24,336 nucleotides of DNA from JALCOL01 sp022649665 (GTDB lineage: Bacteria; Bacillota; Bacilli; Lactobacillales; Enterococcaceae). The stretch is from the NCBI GenBank assembly GCA_030372335.1, contig JAUDCW010000025.1; one strand, 5' to 3'. Below are positions 1-7,002 of this stretch, in pieces. How positions within the stretch are numbered: position 1 is the first letter of the stretch; every line of letters begins with the position of its first letter. The notes under the pieces are model-generated. The model was not told the DNA's origin and did not search any database. It saw only the letters and a program-made list of their open reading frames with translations. The position numbers and the translations under genes were made by a program.

Positions 1-15
1 CCTTTTTAGATGTTT

Positions 16-945
16 TTATATTAAAGAAGCTAAGTGGCGCATGATTTTGTCACCGTCTTGATTCTCAAGTTCTTGAATAATATGCAAGTACGTTTCTTGT
101 GTTGTTGATATACTGGAATGTCCGAGGCGGCGTGCAACACTAGCAATCGACACACCGGCGAACAATAGCAAGGACGCGTGTGTATGGCGCAAACTGTGAA
201 TCGAAATTACTGGAATAGCAGCTTGGCCGCAGAGCATTTCTAATCGATGATTGACAGTGGAATTAAAAACACGACCGGAAACAAAGATTGGCTTGTCTGG
301 ATCTAGATCGCGGCTTAACTGAGAAAACTGCATAGTAATCTGCCAATCAATTTGAATTTTCCTTTTAGATGAAGGATTTTTAGTTGGCTGAAACCCTCCA
401 TTTGCTTTGCGGTAGTTCCATGTTTTATTAATCGTCAGTATTTGCTTGGAGAAATCAAAGTCATTCGGTGTCACAGCCAATGCTTCTGAAAAACGCAGTC
501 CAGTTTTTGCAATGAATAAAATGAACCAATCCCAGTTGATCTCGTTTTTTAATTCCAGCTGTTTCAACAAAAACTGAAGTTCAAATTGATTTAAAAATTT
601 TGATTTCTTTGCTCGCGGTTCTTTACCTTTAATGATCACTTTACGTGTCGGATTCGATTCAATTAGTCCCTCATCAACTGCATCTAGGACCGCGCCTTTA
701 ATCTGATGATGAAAATCGAGTGTTGTCTGCCGCTCATGGTCTTTTGCGTAATCATTTAAAAGCGTTTGATAAGTGCGTCTATCTAAATCACACAATTTAA
801 GATTCGGTACTAATTCTGTCAGACGCTGATAACTGATATAATACTTTTTGAGAGTAATCGGCCGAATCGCACCAACCTTATATAATTCAACCCATTCTAA
901 AAAATATGCATGGAATGACTGTAAAGCTTTTTTCTTTCTTGGCAT
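16..945 (-). CDS. Tyrosine recombinase/integrase, probable hsdS-inverting enzyme
   Basis: A site-specific recombinase of the phage-integrase (XerC/D-like) family, 309 residues. An N-terminal SAM-like core-binding domain (about residues 5-100) is followed by the catalytic domain. The catalytic set is visible: Arg151 in TGLRFSEAL, Lys about 189 in the beta-hairpin region, His250-x-x-Arg253 in HSLRHTHASLL, His276 in LGHSS and nucleophile Tyr286 in QETYLHI. The start is ATG at 943-945 because AGGAGG sits 8 nt upstream; a longer reading frame to 987 has no such site. It lies directly downstream of an hsdS gene on the same strand. In streptococci and lactobacilli this placement is typical of recombinases that invert hsdS segments, which I infer as its role. 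A prophage or island integrase is the alternative, but no other phage gene is present. Confidence 0.9.
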   Translation of the reverse strand: MPRKKKALQSFHAYFLEWVELYKVGAIRPITLKKYYISYQRLTELVPNLKLCDLDRRTYQTLLNDYAKDHERQTTLDFHHQIKGAVLDAVDEGLIESNPTRKVIIKGKEPRAKKSKFLNQFELQFLLKQLELKNEINWDWFILFIAKTGLRFSEALAVTPNDFDFSKQILTINKTWNYRKANGGFQPTKNPSSKRKIQIDWQITMQFSQLSRDLDPDKPIFVSGRVFNSTVNHRLEMLCGQAAIPVISIHSLRHTHASLLLFAGVSIASVARRLGHSSISTTQETYLHIIQELENQDGDKIMRHLASLI

Positions 946-990
946 AATAAAAACCTCCTGAATTTTGATTGGCGATTGCTCGCTCACTCA

Positions 991-1019
991 ATTATTCAAG
1001 AGTCTATTTAATATGGCAA
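991..1019 (-). promoter_or_regulatory. Predicted promoter of the recombinase gene
   Basis: On the minus strand a -35 TTGCCA (1014-1019) and a -10 AATAAT (991-996) are separated by exactly 17 nt, each one base from consensus. The promoter lies in the short gap after the hsdS stop, so the recombinase can be expressed independently of hsdS. Confidence 0.5.
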
Positions 1020-1028
1020 AAAATTGTC

Positions 1029-2216
1029 TCAGATAAACATCTTATGCATATAAGCTTTTTTTAATTTTTTAAGATGTTTGATTTTCTTCTTATGAAGGGT
1101 GAAAGTATCGTCGAGCTGTTTGAAGAAGGCGGCGATTTGCTGTTGTTCTTCTGTGGAGGATGGGATCATAAATTCAGAGTTCTTTATGTCATTTGAATTG
1201 ATAGAGTCAAATGTTGACCCCGTACTCAATTTAGACCAAAATCCATCGGACTTTGCTTTCCCAAGTAATTGAAAAATAAACTCATTTCCCTTCAAAGCAG
1301 CAACACCACGTCCCAAGACAACATCATAGTCGGTTTTGCCAACATCACCGACTGGTGCACGAACACTCAGAATAATGTCACCTTTGTCTGCCTCTTTAGT
1401 TATCTGGGTGGTCCATACTCTTGGCACCACTCTTCCGTTCTTCATATCAGCATTTCCCTGAACCAAAATTTTGTTGTTTGAATCCTCAGTATAGTTTTCT
1501 GAATTTGGAGACTGACCCATTGTAATTCTCGCTACATCAGATAACTTACGCCGTTCCCAAGGCTCGGAAAATTCTTTAAATCGGAGTTGCGGGTGGCTTT
1601 CTCCTTGTTGCGGAAATATCCTTTGCAAGAAACCCTTTTTTGTTTGTTGCAAGAGTTCCAGTTTACGCTGATGAAGAGCAAGTAAATTATCTATCAATTT
1701 GAAGAAGGTTCCAATTCGATGCTGTTCATTTATGGAAGCATAGGAAACCTTGAATTTTAAAAAGTCTGGTAGATTGACTGATTGGACAGTAGTTCCAGTT
1801 TTTACGATTGATTTTAAAATAAAATTTTCGTTTTTTTGAAGCTCCGCAAATATAAAGTCAGTATCGATAGCTTCATGATTATAAATAAGAGCTTTTATAT
1901 CTTGATTAATAGCCACATCAATAGTTGGAATACTTATTGGAAACATTCGCGCAAGGATACCACTTCTGGTAACAATAAGCGGTGTTCCTGCTTTGACCAC
2001 TTTAGTAGTGTTATCATCGACTGCTTTATTTGTAATTGTATATGTTCCTTTTGAAACATACTTTCCTTTGATTTCTTGCGACGAAAGCCAAACAATATCA
2101 CCATTCCAATAATCCGGATTATCTTTAAAAGGAGTAGCACCGCCTATTAATTTTATATCTGTAGACAACTTACGCTGTTCCCAAGCTTCCTTCTTCACCA
2201 ATAAATCACAATTCAT
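1029..2216 (-). CDS. hsdS: Type I restriction-modification specificity subunit HsdS (probably silent cassette)
   Basis: DNA-recognition subunit of a type I restriction-modification system, 395 residues, about the usual full length. It holds two target-recognition domains, each opening with the family motif: AWEQRKLS at residues 11-18 and PWERRKLSD near residue 219. Each is followed by a helical spacer (FFKLIDNLLALHQRKLELL, and FFKQLDDTFTLHKKKIK near the C-terminus). The second half is preceded by the normal lead PQLRFKEFSEP, whereas the first half is preceded by an unrelated MNCDLLVKK. Upstream of the ATG there is no recognisable Shine-Dalgarno sequence and no good promoter in the 83-nt gap to hsdR. 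I infer that this copy is stored rather than translated and that homology to an expressed hsdS begins near the EAWEQRKL codons. Its partners HsdM and a second HsdS would lie beyond the left edge. Confidence 0.88.
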   Translation of the reverse strand: MNCDLLVKKEAWEQRKLSTDIKLIGGATPFKDNPDYWNGDIVWLSSQEIKGKYVSKGTYTITNKAVDDNTTKVVKAGTPLIVTRSGILARMFPISIPTIDVAINQDIKALIYNHEAIDTDFIFAELQKNENFILKSIVKTGTTVQSVNLPDFLKFKVSYASINEQHRIGTFFKLIDNLLALHQRKLELLQQTKKGFLQRIFPQQGESHPQLRFKEFSEPWERRKLSDVARITMGQSPNSENYTEDSNNKILVQGNADMKNGRVVPRVWTTQITKEADKGDIILSVRAPVGDVGKTDYDVVLGRGVAALKGNEFIFQLLGKAKSDGFWSKLSTGSTFDSINSNDIKNSEFMIPSSTEEQQQIAAFFKQLDDTFTLHKKKIKHLKKLKKAYMHKMFI

Positions 2217-2237
2217 CCGTCAACTGAAAGCGTTTAA

Positions 2238-2246
2238 TGCTATACT
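2238..2246 (+). promoter_or_regulatory. Predicted hsdR promoter (extended -10)
   Basis: TGC followed by TATACT (2241-2246) forms an extended -10 element 54 nt before the hsdR start. No good -35 is seen at 17 nt upstream, which extended -10 promoters tolerate. hsdR also has its own AGGAG at 2286-2290, 9 nt before its ATG. Confidence 0.4.
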
Positions 2247-2299
2247 TAATTGTGATATCTAGCGTTTTAAAAACGGCTAATATATAGGAGTGTTGAGAG

Positions 2300-5200
2300 A
2301 TGAACCAATCATTTACGGCAGAGGCGATTTTAGAAAAAAATTTGATCAATCAATTGATTACTGGCGAATCACAGTGGACCTTTCGAGATGATTTAACGAC
2401 AGAGGATCAATTATGGGATAATTTTCGTCAAAAAATAGAAAACAATAACAAAGCGATCTTAAATGAAGTATCATTGACAGATAAAGAGTTTCAGCAAATC
2501 AAAAATCAGCTAAGTTTCACAAACTTTTACGAAGCAGCAAAATGGTTGGCTGGCGAGAATGGAATTGCCAAAGTTGAAGTCCAGCGCGAAGATGCTGCAT
2601 TAGGTACGATTCGGCTGCACGTGTTACGGCGTGCAGATATCGCTGGTGGTACTTCTTCCTATGAAGTGATCAGTCAAAAAGTCAGCTCTAAGCGCGATAA
2701 TGAAGATGTGAATCGGCGTTTCGACGTAACACTTTTGATTAATGGGCTGCCGATGATCCATATCGAACTAAAAAACCGGGCGCACCCGTACATGGATGCT
2801 TTTCGACAAATTCGCAAATATTTAAAAGAAGGAAAATTTACAGGGATTTATTCAGCTGTACAAATGTTTGTCGTTACCAACGGGACAGATACGCGCTATA
2901 TTGCTAGTGCGACCGACACAAAACTAAATGAACAATTTTTAACGAAATGGGTCGATCAGAAAAATCGTCCGGTCAATGATTATCTTGAATTTGCTGAACG
3001 CGTTTTATCGATCCCCGCTGCTCATAAAATGGTGACACAATATACCGTGCTGGATTCGGAAAAAAAGGCCCTTATTCTGCTGCGTCCCTATCAGATTCAT
3101 GCAATTGAAGCTGTTCGTGCAGCCTCAACGCAGCATCAGTCGGGTTATGTTTGGCATACGACAGGATCTGGAAAAACCTTGACATCTTATAAAGTAGCTC
3201 GTAATTTACTGCAAATCCCATCGATCCAAAAAACAATTTTTATCGTCGACCGCGTTGATTTAGATCAGCAGACTACTTCCTCATTCACTTCATACGCTGA
3301 AAATGATGTGATTGATATCGATGAAACAGACAATGTAAGAGATTTAGTCAATAAATTGCTTTCTGAAGATCGCTCCGTGATCGTCACCACGATTCAAAAA
3401 TTGAATTTTGTCATGAAACGCTATCCTGAACATGGCGACTCGAAACGCTATCACAAATTAGCAAAGTTGAACATCGCATTTGTTGTCGACGAATGCCATC
3501 GTGCAGTTTCTCCGCATAAAAAAATTGAGTTAGAACAATACTTCGTCCATTCACTCTGGTATGGTTTCACCGGCACTCCGATTTTTGCGGAAAACAAAAA
3601 AAAAGTATTTGGTGATCTCCCAGCAACAACTGAAGAACAGTATGGTACGCGGCTCCATGAATACACTGTTAAAGAAGCGATTCATGATCATGCCGTATTA
3701 GGCTTTCAAGTGGAATATAAATCAACGATCAAAGAAGACAAAATCGATAATATCCTTCTATCGATGAGTAATTCTAGTGAAATCACACCAGAAATGATGG
3801 CAATTCCCGATAAAGAGGCACGCTTGCCAAAAAGTGTTTATGAAGATGAGGAACATATGCTCGCAGTGATCGACTCGATCCTCAACGAATCCATTTCAAA
3901 ACTCGGATTAGGTCGCGGTTCTGGACGCACTTTCGAAGGCATTCTGACAACTTCTTCGATTTCCCAAGCACAGCGTTATTACAACTTATTCAAAAAAGTC
4001 GCCAGTGGGGAAACAAATATAGTGGTTAATGAAAAAGTAAAACGACTGCTTCCTGACTTTCCAAAAGTTGCTATCACCTATTCGATTTCTGAAAATGAAG
4101 AATCCTCTATTACCAATCAAGATGAGATGAAAGCAGCCATACGCGATTATAATACCATTTTTGGCACCCACTTCACGCTCGATACGGTCCGCTCCTACAA
4201 TCGCAATATCAACGAGCGGCTGGCTCGCAAAAAAGACAAATATCTTGCACGTTCCGAACAGTTAGATCTGGTGATCGTGGTTGATCGTCTCTTGACTGGT
4301 TTTGATGCTCCATGTTTGTCAACGCTTTTTATCGACCGGCAATCAATGAAACCCGACAGCTTAATTCAAGCCTTTTCCCGAACAAATCGTCTTTTTGACA
4401 AAGATAAACGCTATGGACAAATCGTGACCTTCCAAATTCCAGCAAATTTTGAAGCGAGCGTTAAAGAAGCGCTTGTTTTGTATTCTAATGGTGGTGAAAA
4501 TGTCGTATTGGCTCCGGAATGGTCAGAAGCTTCACAAATTTTTTTAGAAGCGATCCAGAGCCTGCATACAATCGCGTCAAAACCTGATGATTTAGATATG
4601 GATAATATTTCCTTGTTGAAAAAATTTGCAAAAGCATTTCAAAAGCTCGACACAGCGTTTTCTTCTGCAAAAGTCTATACGGAATATTCTGATGACCTCT
4701 TAGGGACAAAATTTCCGCTCACTTTCCAAGAATTTGAAGAATATAATGGGAAATACGTGAATGCGCTCGAAATTTTAAAAGGTTCCAATGAAAACCCCAA
4801 TGAAGATCCTGAAATCGATATCGAATATGAATTGTCTTCAATCAAAACTGAAGAAATCAACTATGAATACATTATTATGCTGATCCAGTCCTTTGTTCCT
4901 GATGAGAAAGATGAATATGAGCTGCTTCCGAACTATGATCAAAAAGCGATTGCCGAAGTTGATAAATATTTGCAGGACTTGTCGCGCAACAACCCAAAAT
5001 TGGCAGATTTGATTACTTCTTTATGGAAAGAAATCAAGGTCGATCCAGAAAATTATCGCGGACAAGTTATCTCCATTTTGCTGGAAAATAAGATTCAAAA
5101 AGCAATCAATCAGCAAAGCAATCATTTTGCAGGATCCTGGGGACTTGATCCGCAGGCCGTTCGCTTTTATATTGAAAGCTTTAATCCACGTCGCGAAAAA

Positions 5201-5356
5201 CAAATCGGCGAAGCGGAAGTTAAAGCAACCAGCGACTATCAGCAATATAAAACTGTTTCCTCTGCTCCTGTCAGCAAATTGAAATATCGAAAATCATATT
5301 TTGGAGCTCTGAATAACATGATCCGCACTGATATTCTTCCACTTCAAACACGCTAA
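2300..5356 (+). CDS. hsdR: Type I restriction endonuclease subunit HsdR
   Basis: The motor and nuclease subunit of a type I restriction-modification complex, 1018 residues, close to the roughly 1040 of EcoR124I HsdR. The N-terminal PD-(D/E)xK nuclease domain is visible, with Asp142 in FDVTLLINGLP and Glu156-x-Lys158 in HIELKN. The superfamily 2 helicase motor follows: Walker A TTGSGKT at 287-293, DECH box at 397-400, GFTGTP motif III at 422-427, then DRLLTGFDAP and a QAFSRTNR motif VI near residues 670-700. A helical C-terminal region for assembly with HsdM follows. All motifs are intact. The ATG has a good AGGAG site. It is transcribed divergently from the neighbouring hsdS and ends at a strong hairpin. 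With HsdM and HsdS it translocates and cleaves DNA lacking the strain's methylation pattern. Confidence 0.96.
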   Translation: MNQSFTAEAILEKNLINQLITGESQWTFRDDLTTEDQLWDNFRQKIENNNKAILNEVSLTDKEFQQIKNQLSFTNFYEAAKWLAGENGIAKVEVQREDAALGTIRLHVLRRADIAGGTSSYEVISQKVSSKRDNEDVNRRFDVTLLINGLPMIHIELKNRAHPYMDAFRQIRKYLKEGKFTGIYSAVQMFVVTNGTDTRYIASATDTKLNEQFLTKWVDQKNRPVNDYLEFAERVLSIPAAHKMVTQYTVLDSEKKALILLRPYQIHAIEAVRAASTQHQSGYVWHTTGSGKTLTSYKVARNLLQIPSIQKTIFIVDRVDLDQQTTSSFTSYAENDVIDIDETDNVRDLVNKLLSEDRSVIVTTIQKLNFVMKRYPEHGDSKRYHKLAKLNIAFVVDECHRAVSPHKKIELEQYFVHSLWYGFTGTPIFAENKKKVFGDLPATTEEQYGTRLHEYTVKEAIHDHAVLGFQVEYKSTIKEDKIDNILLSMSNSSEITPEMMAIPDKEARLPKSVYEDEEHMLAVIDSILNESISKLGLGRGSGRTFEGILTTSSISQAQRYYNLFKKVASGETNIVVNEKVKRLLPDFPKVAITYSISENEESSITNQDEMKAAIRDYNTIFGTHFTLDTVRSYNRNINERLARKKDKYLARSEQLDLVIVVDRLLTGFDAPCLSTLFIDRQSMKPDSLIQAFSRTNRLFDKDKRYGQIVTFQIPANFEASVKEALVLYSNGGENVVLAPEWSEASQIFLEAIQSLHTIASKPDDLDMDNISLLKKFAKAFQKLDTAFSSAKVYTEYSDDLLGTKFPLTFQEFEEYNGKYVNALEILKGSNENPNEDPEIDIEYELSSIKTEEINYEYIIMLIQSFVPDEKDEYELLPNYDQKAIAEVDKYLQDLSRNNPKLADLITSLWKEIKVDPENYRGQVISILLENKIQKAINQQSNHFAGSWGLDPQAVRFYIESFNPRREKQIGEAEVKATSDYQQYKTVSSAPVSKLKYRKSYFGALNNMIRTDILPLQTR

Positions 5357-5359
5357 TCG

Positions 5360-5403
5360 AAAAAGACTGACCAGAAATGCCTCTTTCTGATCAGTCTTTT
5401 TTT
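5360..5403. terminator. Bidirectional terminator between convergent hsdR and aadE-like gene
   Basis: A long stem pairs AAAAAGACTGA-CAGAAA with TTTCTG-TCAGTCTTTTT across a short loop, with T runs on one strand and A runs on the other. It begins 4 nt after the hsdR stop and abuts the stop of the convergent minus-strand gene, so it can serve both. Confidence 0.85.
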
Positions 5404-6272
5404 CAGCGAAAGCGTTTGGCGAGCTCCGGCTCATTTTTGCTGAGCAGGTAGCGAAAAGGAACGCGCTCCAATTGCTGAAAAGGAGTGGGATCAAGAGCTA
5501 AAAAATGTACAAGTGCAGTGAGCTGCTTTTTTTCGAGCCAGCTCATGCGTTCCAACGAATCAAGCATGTGTTCAGAAGAATCGGTGCGGTAGGTTTTCAT
5601 GAGCATCTGAAAATCGCTTGGATCTAAATAGTTCATGATCTGGGTGTTCTGTTTCCCGTAGCTGCGCCTAAAACTATAATCGATGCCGACTGTCCAAGCG
5701 ATTTTGCGCAAGAGTTCGTTGCGGGTCAAATCAAGCGCGGCTTCCGCTAACAGCCATTCCCGGCGCAATACAGCTTTCAATGTATTGCACATCTGCCAAG
5801 CAAATTCGTTCGCTGAGCTGCACAAAAGCTTTGCCGTCGGCGGCGCGAGCCAGTACTGCGTATCATGCGGCACGATTTCTTTATGGATGCGGTGGTCTTT
5901 GTCGCCGATGACCTTCGTCAGCGTATCTGCTTTCAGATAGTCGCTGAGTTGTGCGAGCGTTCGAAATTGAAAATCGATCCGGATCCCGCTTGTATATTGC
6001 ACAAGATAGATATATCCCGTCCCAGCAGTAAAATCAGGCGGGTACAAGCCGTCTGTTTCCGGTTCACTCATGATCAAGATCTCGCCGAATCGAGCTAAAA
6101 AAGCGGGATCATGAAGATATTTGTCAATATTCTCGGCGAAAAAGACGACATCGTAGTCTTGGAATTTATCTGCCGGGATCTTTTCATTTACTCTGGAGCC
6201 GTTCATCGCAAAAAGCCGCAAATCGCTCTCCTGCCAAAAGAAGTCTTTCAGTCGCGCCATTGTCGGATCCAT
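5403..6272 (-). CDS. AadE-like aminoglycoside 6-adenylyltransferase homologue
   Basis: A 289-residue nucleotidyltransferase of the streptomycin 6-adenylyltransferase (AadE, Adenyl_transf) family. Seen directly: MNGSRVN at 23-29, FQDYDVVFF with metal-binding Asp39 and Asp41, third acidic residue in GIRIDF (Asp100), GDKDHRIHKEIVP near 123-135, and the downstream ANEFAWQ and ELLRKIAWTVGID blocks that correspond to conserved CNEFW and ELLRMISWKVGI stretches of classical AadE. The start is ATG at 6270-6272 because GGGAG lies about 9 nt upstream; a longer frame to 6374 crosses the preceding hairpin and is rejected. A weak extended -10 (TGATAAAAT, 6340-6348) overlaps the stop of the upstream gene. 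Family members adenylylate streptomycin, but this divergent chromosomal copy may have another substrate; resistance cannot be claimed from sequence. Confidence 0.85.
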   Translation of the reverse strand: MDPTMARLKDFFWQESDLRLFAMNGSRVNEKIPADKFQDYDVVFFAENIDKYLHDPAFLARFGEILIMSEPETDGLYPPDFTAGTGYIYLVQYTSGIRIDFQFRTLAQLSDYLKADTLTKVIGDKDHRIHKEIVPHDTQYWLAPPTAKLLCSSANEFAWQMCNTLKAVLRREWLLAEAALDLTRNELLRKIAWTVGIDYSFRRSYGKQNTQIMNYLDPSDFQMLMKTYRTDSSEHMLDSLERMSWLEKKQLTALVHFLALDPTPFQQLERVPFRYLLSKNEPELAKRFR

Positions 6273-6301
6273 CTGCTCACTCTCCCTTTTCTTTTGAGCG
6301 G

Positions 6302-6334
6302 AAAATGAGCTGGCCGCGCTGACCAGCTCATTTT
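6302..6334 (-). terminator. Hairpin after the hyu/hxl operon
   Basis: A perfect 12-bp inverted repeat AAAATGAGCTGG / CCAGCTCATTTT with a 9-nt loop lies 12 nt after the stop of the HExxH gene. Reading in the minus direction the downstream T tract is only four long, so termination may be partial and some transcript may continue into the aadE-like gene. The opposite direction has six T residues. Confidence 0.6.
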
Positions 6335-6345
6335 TTGCTATTTTA

Positions 6346-7002
6346 TCACTCTTCGTATTTTTTGGCCTCCACAAGCAGTTGCGCAGCTTTATTCGCGATT
6401 TCTTTCGGAAAATACGGAGCAGCTAAAAACATCTCCAAATATCCCGGGTAAAAATCGAGTGTCAAAAGTACTTCCGCGAAATTCATTGCGGCGATCTCGC
6501 CTAAGCTTGCGATCGGCGTTTGATGCGTATAGGGCCCGAGCTTCCAAAGCGGCACGCGGTACGTATCCACGAAATCAACTACCTGCTGCTCTTGAAAATA
6601 ATGGAACATTTCGTGGGCGATCGCGATGTCTTCCCATGGATAGGCAGCGAGCCACGGATATTCCTCATGATAAAAAGGATCCATCTCGTGCATCTTGCGG
6701 TTGATCACGATCAGCCGCGGCGCTTCGAAATATCCGACCGATACGAACTGTTCATCGATCGGCAGCTCTTTTTCGCGGACTTCCAAGCCGAGCGCTTCGG
6801 CGATTTTGCGGGCGTCCATGTCCGGATATTTTTGTTTGAGTTCACTTGCGAGCTTCCCGCCGCTTTGCGCGGCTTTTTCAATGATTTCCGCAACCTCTTG
6901 CGGCGGGATCTTATCAAAAAAGCGGTCTTCACGCAATTTCAGCAGCATCTGGGTTTCTTTCGGGATAGCGGCGGCTTGATTGACTGCTTGAATCGCCTCC
7001 AT
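6346..7002 (-). CDS. Putative HExxH zinc metallopeptidase-like protein
   Basis: A soluble 218-residue protein of no family I can name with certainty. It contains a gluzincin-type motif, AHEMFH at residues 129-134 (His130-Glu131-x-x-His134), preceded by a hydrophobic IAI, and a second helix LGEIAAMNFAEVLL in which Glu169 is a plausible third zinc ligand. That pairing resembles the ImmA/IrrE-type minimal metalloprotease fold, but there is no HTH domain and the rest does not look like ImmA. No signal peptide is present, so it should act in the cytoplasm. Its ATG overlaps the hyuA stop by one base (TAATG), indicating translational coupling. It is the last gene of the operon. A role in processing or maturing the HyuA-type enzyme, or in hydrolysing a pathway intermediate, is inference only. 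Confidence 0.8.
   Translation of the reverse strand: MEAIQAVNQAAAIPKETQMLLKLREDRFFDKIPPQEVAEIIEKAAQSGGKLASELKQKYPDMDARKIAEALGLEVREKELPIDEQFVSVGYFEAPRLIVINRKMHEMDPFYHEEYPWLAAYPWEDIAIAHEMFHYFQEQQVVDFVDTYRVPLWKLGPYTHQTPIASLGEIAAMNFAEVLLTLDFYPGYLEMFLAAPYFPKEIANKAAQLLVEAKKYEE

Noticed and set aside
1..15. Possible end of an opposing hsdS at the left edge
   Set aside because: The fragment is too short; the frame that reads Met-Phe-Leu-Tyr-stop is preceded by a stop codon, so no gene can be supported.
16..5356. Prophage or integrative element suggested by the integrase
   Set aside because: No other phage, conjugation or attachment-site features are visible; the hsdS neighbour explains the recombinase better.
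6273..6374. N-terminal extension of the AadE-like protein
   Set aside because: It would be read through the hairpin at 6302-6334, lacks a ribosome binding site and does not resemble the family; the start at 6272 has a good one.
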